The position numbers were made by a program, and so were the translations under genes. Below, one piece after another: positions 18,079 to 26,979 of a stretch of DNA of 64,000 bases. The DNA comes from Nocardia elegans NBRC 108235. GTDB taxonomy: Bacteria; Actinomycetota; Actinomycetes; Mycobacteriales; Mycobacteriaceae. The first letter of the stretch is position 1, and the number at the start of each line of letters is the position of its first letter. The DNA lies in the NCBI RefSeq assembly GCF_001612845.1, contig NZ_BDBF01000044.1, positions 1-64,000 on the forward strand, read 5' to 3'. The notes beneath the pieces were generated by a model. That model made no database searches. It saw only the letters and a list, made by a program, of their open reading frames with translations, and had not been told where the DNA came from.

Positions 18079-18914
18079 CTATTCGTCGTGGTCGGGCGGC
18101 TCGTCGGGGTCGTTCGCATCGGTCTGCCGCTCCCGCCACACCCAGAACACCGCCGAGGCGACCAGCGCCCGAACAGCACGCTGAACATCGAGAAGATCAT
18201 GCCCGAGGTGAACATCGTGAACGCCAGAATTCCCCACGACTGCACGAACGGCAGTGTCAGCGCACCCAGCCACCAGTCAACCAGGGCCGCGATCGCGAAC
18301 CCGCCCAGCAAGGCGTAGGCGACGGTGAACCCGATCCGCTGCACCGCGGTCAACGCCCCGGCGTGCACGCTGAGCTGGATGGCGCCGACGAAGCCGATGA
18401 TCACCGCCGCCAGCGTGATGTAGAAGATCGCCGATCCGCGCGGATCGCCCGGCTGGAGCGGGTTGATATCGGTCACCACGATCGGTATCCCGGTCCGGCG
18501 GCTCGCCTCGGCGGCCGCGGTGGTGACCACCTGGGCCACCGACGAACCGGACGCACCCGACACATCGACCGGGATCCGCGCGGCGGTGCGCACGTCCAGG
18601 ATGGCGAACACCCGCTGCGATTCGACGGCCTCGCGCGCCGCCTCCGGGGTGTCGTCGTGCAGCGGATGCAGCGAGCCGTTCAGTTCCCGCTCCATGGTGT
18701 CGAGGAAGCGCTGGTCGGGCGCCGGCACCGCGGTCCCCGCGTCGACGACGGCGACCGGGATCCGGTGCGGTGTGGGATTGGCGAGGATATAGGTGTAGGA
18801 GCCGGCGAACAGTCCGGCCGCGATCGCCAGGATGAACACCAGCACCGTTGCCGGCAGGAACGGTGGCCCCCGCAGGAAAGCCGCTTCGAGTCGGCGCCGA
18901 TGCCGCCGCCGCAA
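18079..18914 (-). pseudogene. Broken YhgE/Pip or DUF3533-type membrane protein gene
   Basis: From 18914 the frame encodes a basic N-terminus, a membrane segment, an extracytoplasmic domain (residues about 45-165) and three further membrane segments ending at GMIFSMFSVLFG. It then runs into Arg/Pro/Ser-rich, non-membrane sequence that continues antisense across the ABC ATPase. A different frame resumes immediately (from about 18175 leftwards) with LVASAVFWVWRERQTD, a credible last helix, and stops at 18079. The middle of the transmembrane domain is thus missing and the frame shifts at the junction, as expected from an out-of-frame deletion. An assembly error is the alternative. The family is linked to export or phage-receptor functions. 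Confidence 0.65.
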
Positions 18915-18917
18915 GAA

Positions 18918-18970
18918 TAGAATTCAGCGCGATCGAGAGTGCTGACGCCGCAGGCGATTTCTCCTAGTTT
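18918..18970 (+). promoter_or_regulatory. Promoter of monooxygenase operon (copy 2 of a duplicated element)
   Basis: -35 GCTGAC (18941-18946), 18-bp spacer, -10 TAGTTT (18965-18970), and a shared GCCCATCC just downstream of the -10. Aligns with 12749-12815 over about 85 bp, but the riboswitch core (AGCAACC, GGTGCTA) is not present here. Confidence 0.7.
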
Positions 18971-19066
18971 GAGCTTCTGCCCATCCGGCGATCGCGGGAC
19001 ATCCCCGCTTCCCTCCTACCGCGATGCGGCGGTGTTGTCTCGTGTCGATCGAAAGGACGCCTTCGC

Positions 19067-20149
19067 ATGTCGTCGTTGCCGCCCCTGCTCGGGGTGGAAT
19101 TGTCCGGCACGGGTACCCACCCCGCGTCGTGGCGGCGGGCCGACTCCCGCGCCGAAGAGCTGTTCACACCCGGCTACTGGATCGACGCGATCACCGCCGC
19201 CGACCGGGCCGGATTCGACTTCGTCTTCCTCCCGGACTCTTTCGGTGTGGGCGCCGGCGGTTACGGGCCGTTCGACGCGATCGCGCTCGCGGCCCGTGCC
19301 GCCGCCGCGACCCGGACGATCGGCCTGATCCCGCAGGCGACGGTCACCCACACCGAACCGTTCCACGTCTCCAAGGCGATCGCCGCCCTCGACTACGCCA
19401 CCTACGGCCGGTCGGGATGGGAGGTCGCCGTCTCCGCCGAGGCCGAGCAGACGACACTGTTCGGCCGCAAGCGACCGCAGGACGACACCTCGCTGTGGCG
19501 GGAGGCCGACGAGGCGATCGAGGTGGTGACCCGGCTGTGGGACAGCTGGGAGGACGACGCCGAGATCCGCGATCTCGCGACCGGCCGGTTCGTCGACCGT
19601 GACCGGCTGCACTACATCGACTTCGAGGGCGAGAACTTTTCCGTCAAGGGCCCCTCGATCACACCCCGGCCGCCGCAGGGTCAGCCGCCGATCGCGGTGC
19701 GCGCCGCGTCGGCGGCGAGCACCCGCCTCGCGGTCAACCGTGCCGATCTGATCCGGATCAGCGCCGCCGACCTCGACGAGGCCGCCGCCCTGCGCACCCG
19801 GCTGCGCTCCGCGGTCGCCGCGGCCGGCCGGACGCCCGACGAGGTGCGGATCCTGCTCGACGTCGAGGTGCATCTCGCCGCGACGGAGGACCGGGCCCGC
19901 GCCGAGCTCGACCAGCTCGACGCCTGGGGACCCGCGGCCCCGGCCGCGACCGTGCGCCACCTCGGCACCGCCGACGGATTGCGCGTACTGCTCGACCGGA
20001 CTCGGCGCGAGTGCGCCGCCGACGGTCTGGTGTTGCGGCCACTGGCGGTGCCCGCGTTCAGCGCCGCGCTCGTCCGGCCGGCGCGCAGCCTGCGCGGCCG
20101 CATCGGCCTGACGCGTCCCGCCAACCGCTACGCACTCGCCCGAGGATGA
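19067..20149 (+). CDS. LLM-class flavin-dependent monooxygenase (first of three)
   Basis: 360-residue luciferase-like (beta/alpha)8 barrel protein expected to use reduced FMN and oxygen. Features include the substrate-barrel start LLGVELSGTG, RAGFDFVFLPDSFG, and the THTEPFHVSKAIAALDYATYGRSGW segment common to this fold. In sulfur-starvation loci such enzymes release sulfite from sulfonates or sulfones. GAAAGGA precedes ATG 19067. The stop overlaps the start of the next monooxygenase gene by 4 bp. Confidence 0.88.
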   Translation: MSSLPPLLGVELSGTGTHPASWRRADSRAEELFTPGYWIDAITAADRAGFDFVFLPDSFGVGAGGYGPFDAIALAARAAAATRTIGLIPQATVTHTEPFHVSKAIAALDYATYGRSGWEVAVSAEAEQTTLFGRKRPQDDTSLWREADEAIEVVTRLWDSWEDDAEIRDLATGRFVDRDRLHYIDFEGENFSVKGPSITPRPPQGQPPIAVRAASAASTRLAVNRADLIRISAADLDEAAALRTRLRSAVAAAGRTPDEVRILLDVEVHLAATEDRARAELDQLDAWGPAAPAATVRHLGTADGLRVLLDRTRRECAADGLVLRPLAVPAFSAALVRPARSLRGRIGLTRPANRYALARG

Positions 20150-21516
20150 GGATGCCGAAACAACAGGTACGCAAGCAGATTCACCTGGCCGCTCACTTTC
20201 CGGGGGTGAACAACACCACGGTGTGGAGCGTGCCGGAATCGGGCAGCCAGATCGAGTTCGACTCCTTCGTCCACCTGGCGCGCACCGCCGAGCGCGGCCT
20301 GTTCGACTTCTTCTTCCTCGCCGAGGGGCTGCGGCTGCGCGAACACCGCGGCCGCATCTTCGACCTCGACGTGGTCGGTCGTCCCGACACCTTCACCGTG
20401 CTCAACGCGCTCGCCGGGGTCACGACCCGCCTCGGCCTGGCCGGCACGATCAACACCACGTTCAACGAACCCTACGAACTCGCACGGCAATTCGGCAGCC
20501 TGGATCACCTCTCGGGCGGACGGGCCGCCTGGAACGCGGTCACCTCCTCCGACGCGTTCACCGGCGAGAATTTCCGCCGCGGCGGCTATCTGGACCACTC
20601 GCAGCGTTACGTGCGCGCGGCGGAGGTGGTCGACGCGACCCGCGCGATCTGGGACAGTCGCGCCGGCGGGGCGCCGGTCGTCGACCGCGAACGCGGGGTG
20701 TTCGGCGGCCCGGCGCCCCGATTCGCCTATCGCGGAACGCAATTCGACATCGAAGGCGTCTACGGGTTACCGGCGAGCCCGCAGGGATATCCGGTGCAGA
20801 TCCAGGCCGGTGATTCCGAGGAGGGCCGGGAATTCGCCGCTGCGAAGGCCGATGCGATCTTCAGCCGCCACGGCGAACTCGAGGACGGGCGCCGGTTCTA
20901 CACCGACATCAAAACCCGGCTCGCGAAGTACGGCCGCCGCCGCGACGATCTGAAGATCCTTCCCGCCGCCACTTTCGTGCTCGGTGACAGCGATGCCGAC
21001 GCGCAGGAGCGGGCCCGGGAGATTCGGCTGCAGCAGGTGGGGCCGCAGACGGCGATCGCCTTCCTCGAACAGGTCTGGGGCCGCGGCCTTTCCGGCTACG
21101 ATCCCGACGGTCCGTTGCCCGAGATCGATCCGGTCGACAACGCGAACATCACCCGCGGACGCGTCCGGCACGCCAAGGATCCGCGCGCGATCGCCGAGGA
21201 CTGGCGCGCCAAGGCCGCCGCGGAGAAGCTGAGCATTCGCGAACTGGTCATCGAGGTGACCGCGCGCCAGCAGTTCGTCGGCACGCCCGTTCAGGTCGCC
21301 GCGGAGATCGATCGGTACGTGCAGTCCGACGCCGCCGACGGATTCGTGCTGGTCCCGCATCTCACGCCCGCCGGTCTCGACGAATTCGTCGACAAGGTCG
21401 TTCCCGAACTTCAGGAGCTGGGCAGTTTCCGAACCGAATACACCGGTGTGACCCTGCGCGAACATCTGGGTCTGCGCCATCCGCATCGCGGCAGCGAAGG
21501 AGTGCGAGCGTCATGA
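20146..21516 (+). CDS. FMN-dependent monooxygenase, NtaA/SnaA/DszA family
   Basis: 456-residue LLM enzyme of the longer NtaA/SnaA/DszA/SoxA subgroup, which includes dibenzothiophene sulfone, nitrilotriacetate and pristinamycin monooxygenases. Characteristic segments: HLAAHFPGVNNTTVW near the N-terminus, FFFLAEGLRLREH, the family hallmark GRAAWNAVTSSD, and a C-terminal DGFVLVPHLTPAGLDEF. ATG 20146 overlaps the previous stop (ATGA), with a second ATG at 20152. A two-component system would need a flavin reductase; none is encoded in this operon, so reduced FMN must come from elsewhere. Confidence 0.92.
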   Translation: MRMPKQQVRKQIHLAAHFPGVNNTTVWSVPESGSQIEFDSFVHLARTAERGLFDFFFLAEGLRLREHRGRIFDLDVVGRPDTFTVLNALAGVTTRLGLAGTINTTFNEPYELARQFGSLDHLSGGRAAWNAVTSSDAFTGENFRRGGYLDHSQRYVRAAEVVDATRAIWDSRAGGAPVVDRERGVFGGPAPRFAYRGTQFDIEGVYGLPASPQGYPVQIQAGDSEEGREFAAAKADAIFSRHGELEDGRRFYTDIKTRLAKYGRRRDDLKILPAATFVLGDSDADAQERAREIRLQQVGPQTAIAFLEQVWGRGLSGYDPDGPLPEIDPVDNANITRGRVRHAKDPRAIAEDWRAKAAAEKLSIRELVIEVTARQQFVGTPVQVAAEIDRYVQSDAADGFVLVPHLTPAGLDEFVDKVVPELQELGSFRTEYTGVTLREHLGLRHPHRGSEGVRAS

Positions 21517-22646
21517 CCGTGCCGTTGTCGATTCTGGATCTCTCCCCCGTCAGCGCCGGATCCACACCGCGGCAGGCGCTGCGCAACACCATCGATCTGG
21601 CCCGTCACGCCGAGGCGTGGGGGTATCGCCGATTCTGGGTAGCCGAACATCATTTCGTCGCGGTGGCCTCCTCGGCCCCGACCACCCTCATCGCATTGAT
21701 CGCGGCCGCCACCGACAGCATTCGTGTCGGCTCGGCCGCCGTGCAGGCCGGTCAATACACCTCCGCGGCGGTGGTCGAGGCGTTCGGCACCATCGACGCG
21801 CTGTATCCGGGACGGCTGGATCTGGGGCTCGGGCGCTCGGCGCATCGAATCGCCGAGGTGCGCTCGGCGGGGGTGAAACCGGTGCCCGCGCCCGACCGGC
21901 CAACCCGGGTGCGCGACGGTGTGGTGATCCCGCCGCCGTTCAGCCCCGGGCGGCTACTGGACACGACCCGGCTGGCGGCGAGTTTCGAGGCGCTGCAACT
22001 GCCCGGGACCCAGCCGCTGGACTACGGCCGTCAGGTCCGCGAGATCCGCGATCTGCTCTCCGGGAACTACCGCAGCTCCGAAGGTGTTGCCCTGCACGCC
22101 GTTCCGGGCGAGGGCGCGGAGGTTCAGCTGTGGCTGTTCGGTAGTTCCGGCGGTGAGAGCGCCCAGCTCGCGGGCCGGCTCGGACTGCCGTTCGCGGCCA
22201 ACTACCACGTCTCCCCCGGCACGATCGTGGAGACGGTGGAGGCGTATCGCGCCGCCTTCCGGCCCTCGGCGGTTCTCGACCGGCCGTATCTGGTGGTGTC
22301 GGCGGACGTGGTGGTCGCCGACGACGACGCGACCGCCACCCATCTGGCCTCGACCTACGGACATTGGGTCTACAGCATCCGCAGCGGCGCCGGCGCAGCC
22401 GAATACCTCGATCCCGATACCGCTCCCCCGCTGACCGAACAGCAGCAGCGCCTGGTGCACGATCGCGTCACCACCCAGTTCGTCGGCGCACCGAATGTGG
22501 TGGCCGAACGACTCTCGGCGCTGCAGCAGCTGACCGGCGCCGACGAACTCGTCGTCACCAGTGTCACCTACCGGCACGAGGACCGGCTGCGCTCGCACGA
22601 ACTGCTCGCCTCCGAATGGGGTCTACCGCAGCTCCGCGCGGCCTAG
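21513..22646 (+). CDS. LLM-class flavin-dependent monooxygenase (third of three)
   Basis: 377 residues, luciferase-like family closest to the group annotated as MsnO8-type oxidoreductases: LSILDLSPV start, WVAEHHF, RIRVGSAAVQAGQYT-like strand, LYPGRLDLGLGRS and a C-terminal DELVVTSVTYRHEDRLRSHELLA. ATG 21513 overlaps the previous stop by 4 bp, so three monooxygenases are translated as one block. Its TAG stop (22644-22646) is in the same frame as the following hydrolase gene. Confidence 0.9.
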   Translation: MTVPLSILDLSPVSAGSTPRQALRNTIDLARHAEAWGYRRFWVAEHHFVAVASSAPTTLIALIAAATDSIRVGSAAVQAGQYTSAAVVEAFGTIDALYPGRLDLGLGRSAHRIAEVRSAGVKPVPAPDRPTRVRDGVVIPPPFSPGRLLDTTRLAASFEALQLPGTQPLDYGRQVREIRDLLSGNYRSSEGVALHAVPGEGAEVQLWLFGSSGGESAQLAGRLGLPFAANYHVSPGTIVETVEAYRAAFRPSAVLDRPYLVVSADVVVADDDATATHLASTYGHWVYSIRSGAGAAEYLDPDTAPPLTEQQQRLVHDRVTTQFVGAPNVVAERLSALQQLTGADELVVTSVTYRHEDRLRSHELLASEWGLPQLRAA

Positions 22647-22682
22647 GGCGGCGCCGCCGTTGGTGAACCGGCTCCCGGACCG

Positions 22683-23453
22683 ATGAGTTTCGGCCGCGGA
22701 ATGAGTCTCCTCGATTGGCAGGACGAGTTCTGCGACCGGCTGGCCGCCGCCGGCCGGTACGTCCTGCGCTACGACATCCGTGACACCGGCCGGTCGACCG
22801 CCTACCCGACCGGCTCTCCCGGCGATCCCCTGCGTGATTTGGCTTCCGACCTGCTCGGGCTGATGGACTTTTTCGAACTCCAGCGCGCCCATCTGGTGGG
22901 GTTCTCGATGGCCGGATGGATCTGTCAGCTCGCCGCGCTCGATCACCACGACCGGGTGTGGGCCCTGACGTTGATCAACACCAGGCCGACGTCTCCCGGA
23001 CCCGCGGACCCCGATCTGCCCGACCATTCCGACCGGATCATGGGCTTCTTCGCCGCGACACCGCCTCCGGACTGGTCCGACCGGGCCGCGGTGATCGACT
23101 ACCGCGTCGAACAAGCCCGGATGCTCTCGGGCGCATACGGTTTCGACGAACAGCAAGCGCGACGGCAGGCGCGGCCCACGGTCGAACGCACCACCGATAT
23201 GGGCTCCAGCATGCTCAACCCGGCCATCGTCGATGCGGGCGAGCGCTGGCGGGAGCGGCTGGGCGAGCTCACCGTGCCGACCCTCGTCGTCCACGGCACC
23301 GACGACCCGTTCTTTTCGTACGGCAACGGACAGGCCATGGCCCGGGAGATTCCGGACGCCGATCTGCTTCCCCTGCCCGGCATCGGGCACGAGCCGCCGG
23401 CGTCCACGTGGTATCAACTGCTCGTCGCCATGCTGGCACTCGAGGACACATAG
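22683..23453 (+). CDS. Alpha/beta hydrolase, RdmC-like, N-terminally short
   Basis: 256 residues. The core is clear: GRYVLRYDIRDTGRST, nucleophile elbow GFSMAG (Ser about 80), Asp in HGTDDPF and His in GIGHEPP. Related aclacinomycin methylesterase-like proteins begin 30-40 residues earlier with two strands and an oxyanion loop; here the first ATG sits just before LLDWQDEFCDRLA, so that part is absent. The frame upstream is closed only by the TAG of the preceding monooxygenase, 12 codons away. It may be a truncated gene, or use an unrecognised start. No Shine-Dalgarno is evident. Confidence 0.7.
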   Translation: MSFGRGMSLLDWQDEFCDRLAAAGRYVLRYDIRDTGRSTAYPTGSPGDPLRDLASDLLGLMDFFELQRAHLVGFSMAGWICQLAALDHHDRVWALTLINTRPTSPGPADPDLPDHSDRIMGFFAATPPPDWSDRAAVIDYRVEQARMLSGAYGFDEQQARRQARPTVERTTDMGSSMLNPAIVDAGERWRERLGELTVPTLVVHGTDDPFFSYGNGQAMAREIPDADLLPLPGIGHEPPASTWYQLLVAMLALEDT

Positions 23454-23473
23454 AATGGACTCGTGAGTCCATT
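23454..23473. promoter_or_regulatory. Perfect palindrome over the TetR start codon
   Basis: AATGGACTC-GT-GAGTCCATT: two 9-bp arms around a 2-bp centre. The GTG start (23463-23465) lies across the centre, and TAGAAT at 23451-23456 is a -10 hexamer at -12 to -7. A dimeric TetR bound here would block its own leaderless transcription. Confidence 0.75.
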
Positions 23474-24065
23474 GACGGCCAAGGGGGCGGCCACCCGGCA
23501 ACGCATCATCGAGGGCGCCGCCGCGGAAATCCGTGACCGCGGAGTCACCGTCGCCACCCTCGATGACATCCGGGCCCGCACCCGTACATCGAAAAGTCAG
23601 CTCTTCCACTACTTTCCCGACGGCAAAGAGGAATTGCTGCTGGCGGTCGCGCAGCACGAGGCCGATGCGGTGCTCGCCGATCAGCAGCCCTATCTCGGCG
23701 CGCTGGACTCCTGGGCGGCGTGGCAGCGCTGGCGCGACGTGGTGGTCGAACGGTACCGGGAGCAGGGCCGGTTCTGTCCGCTGTCGGTGCTGATGTCGGA
23801 GCTGGGCCGCACCACTCCCGGCGCCCAGCAGGTGAGCGCCGCCCTGCTGCGCCGATGGCACGGCGACATCGAGCGCGGCATCCGCGGCATGCAGAGCCAG
23901 GGCGAGATCGCGGTGCGACTCGACGCGGGCCGCGCCGCCGCCGCGCTGCTGGCCGGAATCCAGGGTGGTGTCGGCATCCTGCTGGCGACCGGTGACATCG
24001 GTTTCCTGGAGGCCGCCCTGGACACCGGAATCGACGCCCTGCGAACTGTCGGCGAAACCTGCTGA
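23463..24065 (+). CDS. TetR-family transcriptional regulator
   Basis: 200 residues. N-terminal HTH (about 10-56): TRQRIIEGAAAEIRDRGV, then DIRARTRTSKSQLFHYFPDGKEEL. The C-terminal ligand domain resembles the TetR_C group of LmrA/YxaF-type regulators (SVLMSELGRTTPGAQQVSAALLRRW). Start GTG is placed by the -10 TAGAAT 7 bases upstream and by the palindrome at the start, which also argues for autoregulation. It sits 9 bp after the hydrolase stop, but with its own promoter, so it may control the hydrolase/monooxygenase operon by read-through. Confidence 0.9.
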   Translation: MSPLTAKGAATRQRIIEGAAAEIRDRGVTVATLDDIRARTRTSKSQLFHYFPDGKEELLLAVAQHEADAVLADQQPYLGALDSWAAWQRWRDVVVERYREQGRFCPLSVLMSELGRTTPGAQQVSAALLRRWHGDIERGIRGMQSQGEIAVRLDAGRAAAALLAGIQGGVGILLATGDIGFLEAALDTGIDALRTVGETC

Positions 24066-24643
24066 ACTGCAAGGTTTTCGGACCGTCTCCCGGAGGTTCC
24101 GGAACATTCGCCGGCCCGGTTCGCGCTGCGCCGGCCGGGTAGCCTGCCGTAAGCTTGGCGGCGCCCGCGAGGGGTGGCGAAACGAGGGGGCCATGAGTTG
24201 TTCGCAGTATCGAGGGCGACGACCCGATCGGCATGTCGTGCCCGATTGCCACGATCGTGCTGAGGTCGGTGTCCGCCATCGCTCGTCGGCCGCAACGCCG
24301 AGCACGAAACGCTTGCGCGCATCCGGCCGTCGAATGTCCGCCGAATCCTCCCGTCGGGTACGGCGCCGCGCCGATCCCTGCCGGGCGACACGGTGGTCTT
24401 CCGTGCCGGCTGTCGGCGATCGCCGGGTGAATGCTCCCGGGCAGGCGGCGCATCCGCGGCTCCTCTCGGGCGAGCCGTCCACTGTCCGGTCGAACCCGCC
24501 GGGAGCCGGGGTGCATGAGCGGTATCGATCCGAATCCGTTGTGGCACTTCGCCTTGTCGTCACCCGGGATCGACCCGATATCGCAAACCGAATGCCCGGA
24601 TTGCCGTACTCGCGTTAAACTGCTTGGGAGATAGGCGGTTTCG
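24066..24643. other. Large intergenic region before the terpene genes
   Basis: 578 bp with no convincing gene. GTTCCGGAAC at 24096-24105 is a perfect 10-bp palindrome. A 141-codon frame from ATG 24194 has GAGGGGG before it, but it is Arg/Ser/Pro-rich with weak codon bias and no domain, so it is not called. TAAACT near 24618 could be a -10 of the terpene synthase gene. Confidence 0.5.
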
Positions 24644-25624
24644 ATGCATGTAACTGAGTTCTTCATGCCGTTCGATTCGGAGGGGGCCAATCCCGCCGAA
24701 TCGGAGGCCGAGCAGGCCATGTGGGCCTGGCTCGAACGTTGTGATCTGGTTCCCTCGGAGCCGACCCGCCGGCGCATGCGCCGGACCCGGCCGGCTCGCA
24801 TGTACGCGCTGTGGTGCCCGTATGCCGAGGCGGACGCGCTGGGATTGCTGAGCAGATTCACCGCATGGGCATTCATCGTCGACGATCAGTTCGACATCGA
24901 AATTCCCGACCCGGTACGGACATTGGCGACCATCACCGCACTGGAGGAGGTGTTCGAACCCGGCGCCCGACCGACGGGGGTGCTCGCTGTGGCCTTCGCG
25001 GAGCTGTGGCGCGAACTGTGCGCGGGACGCTCGAGTCAGTGGCGTCACGCGGTGCGCACCGAACTCTCGGCATGGCTGTGGACCTACTACACGGAGAGCA
25101 TCGGGCGGCTCACCGATCGCTATCCCGATCTGGACGACTACCGCGCCCACCGGCGGGACTCGGTGGCGCTGTACGTCTTTCTCGATATCAGCGAGATCGC
25201 CGAGGGCGTCGACCTGTGCGCGGGCGCGCGGGCTCTGCCGGCATTGCGCGCGATCCGGGAGGCATCCGTCGAACATATGGGCCTGTTCAACGACATCCTG
25301 TCCATCGATTCCGATGAGGCGTCGGATTATCTGTACAACTCGGTGCTGCTGGCCGAACGTCAGCTCGGTCTCGACCGGGAGCGCGCGGTCGATGTGGTCG
25401 ACCGCATGCTCACCGCATGCGTGCGCCGCATGCTCGCGGGCATCGACGCGCTGCCGGCCGAACTCGACGCGGCGGGACTGTCCGGCCGCGACCGCACCGA
25501 TATCCTCACCATCGCGACCTGCTACACCCGATACGTCCGAGCCAACTTCGACTACCACTATCAGGCCGCGCGCTACACCAGCGCGCCGCGCGAGGCACTC
25601 GAGCACGGCGCTCCCCTGGCCTGA
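24644..25624 (+). CDS. Class I terpene synthase
   Basis: 326 residues, the normal size for a bacterial single-domain terpene cyclase. The Asp-rich motif is DDQFD (about residue 80), the diphosphate-sensor Arg lies in HRRDSVAL (about residue 172), and the NSE/DTE motif is NDILSIDSDE (about 214-223), in which the canonical ninth-position Glu is Asp with Glu following. The C-terminal RY pair is in AARYTS. The product cannot be predicted. The N-terminal FMPFDSEGANP matches the usual start. It is followed 149 bp later by a prenyl diphosphate synthase, forming a minimal terpenoid cluster. Confidence 0.9.
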   Translation: MHVTEFFMPFDSEGANPAESEAEQAMWAWLERCDLVPSEPTRRRMRRTRPARMYALWCPYAEADALGLLSRFTAWAFIVDDQFDIEIPDPVRTLATITALEEVFEPGARPTGVLAVAFAELWRELCAGRSSQWRHAVRTELSAWLWTYYTESIGRLTDRYPDLDDYRAHRRDSVALYVFLDISEIAEGVDLCAGARALPALRAIREASVEHMGLFNDILSIDSDEASDYLYNSVLLAERQLGLDRERAVDVVDRMLTACVRRMLAGIDALPAELDAAGLSGRDRTDILTIATCYTRYVRANFDYHYQAARYTSAPREALEHGAPLA

Positions 25625-25773
25625 CGACGAACCCGCGGGCGCAGGCGTTGCGCAAACGCAACCCGGGCCATCGCCCGGCCCGCGGGTTCCGGTGCGACGA
25701 TGAAAACTTCACGCACCGCCGACCGCGACGCGGAGCGGGCGCGGCGGCTGTGCCCTAGCGAGCGGGGCCGGTA

Positions 25774-26907
25774 ATGCGAGCATCCAAACCCACCACTTAC
25801 TCTCCGGCGCAACATCTTCCCGCGGCGGACCGCAAGGACTGCGCGGTCGCCCGTGAACCCGGGCGCCGTCCACGCGCCACCACCGACGCCGCCCCGGGCG
25901 CGCGCACCGCGGCCACCCTGCTCGCCGACGCCCGCACGGCGATCGCGCCGGTCCTGCGGGCCGCCGTCGCCACCCTCGGCCACCCCCTCGACCGAATGGC
26001 CGGTTACCACTTCGGCTGGTGCGACGCCGAGGGCAACCTGCGCGCCGGCTCCCACGGCAAGGGGCTGCGCCCGGCACTGACCCTGGCCGCCGCGGCCGCC
26101 TGCGGCGCACCGGCCGCCGATGCCGTACACGCCGGCGCCGCGGTCGAACTGCTGCACAACTTCTCCCTCGTCCACGACGACGTGATGGACGCCGATCCAC
26201 TGCGCCACGGCCGGCCCACGGTCTGGCGGGTGTGGGGCACCACCAACGCCACCTTGCTCGGTGACGCGTTGCAGGCCTTGGCATTCGCGGTGCTCTCCGA
26301 CGGCGGTGTGCCGGAGGAGGCCGGCGCCGCCGCGGTGATCCGGCTGGCCCGCACCGCCGCGACCCTGTGCCACGGCCAATACCAAGACTGCGATTTCGAA
26401 ACCCGCCCGGATGTGAGCGTCGAGGATTACCTGTCCATGGCGGCCGGCAAAACCGCTGTGCTGCTGGGCTGTTCCTGCGCCCTGGGAGCGTTGTGCGCGG
26501 GTGCGGATTCGCGAACGGTGGCCGCGTTCAACACCTTCGGCCGCAATCTCGGCCTGGCGTTCCAACTGGTCGACGACGCCATCGACATCTGGGGCGATCC
26601 GGCGGTGACCGGTAAACCCGCGCTCAGCGATCTGGCCGGCCGGAAGCGGTCGTTTCCGGTGGTGTGCGCGTTGGCCTCCGACACCGACGCGGGCCGCGAA
26701 TTGGCCCGGCTGTACAGCGAGCCACGTCCGATGACGACGGCCGACGTAGCGCGCGCCGCCGAACTGGTCGCCGCCGCCGGTGGGCGTGAACTCACCCGCG
26801 ATTACGCCGACCGGGCATTGCGTTCCGCGCTCGCCGGGCTGCCGTCAGGCGTCGCCCGGGGCGATCTCGAAACCCTGGCTCACGCGGTGGTCCGGCGGAA
26901 CAGGTGA
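25774..26907 (+). CDS. Polyprenyl diphosphate synthase (trans-isoprenyl type)
   Basis: 377 residues. First Asp-rich motif DDVMD within LVHDDVMDADPLRHGRPT, second Asp-rich motif DDAID within FQLVDDAIDIWGDP, plus GKGLRPAL and GKTAVLLGC. It builds the linear isoprenyl diphosphate (geranyl, farnesyl or geranylgeranyl) that the neighbouring cyclase would use. The first 45 residues are low-complexity and may not be conserved. A strong stem-loop directly follows the stop. Confidence 0.92.
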   Translation: MRASKPTTYSPAQHLPAADRKDCAVAREPGRRPRATTDAAPGARTAATLLADARTAIAPVLRAAVATLGHPLDRMAGYHFGWCDAEGNLRAGSHGKGLRPALTLAAAAACGAPAADAVHAGAAVELLHNFSLVHDDVMDADPLRHGRPTVWRVWGTTNATLLGDALQALAFAVLSDGGVPEEAGAAAVIRLARTAATLCHGQYQDCDFETRPDVSVEDYLSMAAGKTAVLLGCSCALGALCAGADSRTVAAFNTFGRNLGLAFQLVDDAIDIWGDPAVTGKPALSDLAGRKRSFPVVCALASDTDAGRELARLYSEPRPMTTADVARAAELVAAAGGRELTRDYADRALRSALAGLPSGVARGDLETLAHAVVRRNR

Positions 26908-26945
26908 GCCGGTCCGTGATCACTCGCAAGCGATCACGGACCGGC
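26908..26945. terminator. Stem-loop terminator after the terpene genes
   Basis: Perfect 14-bp stem (GCCGGTCCGTGATC with its complement) and a 10-nt loop starting one base after the prenyl synthase stop. It lies between convergent genes and probably works both ways. Confidence 0.85.
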
Positions 26946-26979
26946 CCTCGATTTCCGCCGACTCCTCGGTAGCGGTGCC

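Noticed and set aside
19024..19066. Possible Cys-rich leader peptide (MRRCCLV...) before the first monooxygenase
   Set aside because: Tempting as a sulfur attenuator, but the frame does not stop; it runs on for 192 codons through the monooxygenase gene in another frame.
24194..24618. 141-codon frame before the terpene synthase
   Set aside because: Good Shine-Dalgarno, but composition is Arg/Ser/Pro-rich, codon bias is weak and no domain is visible.
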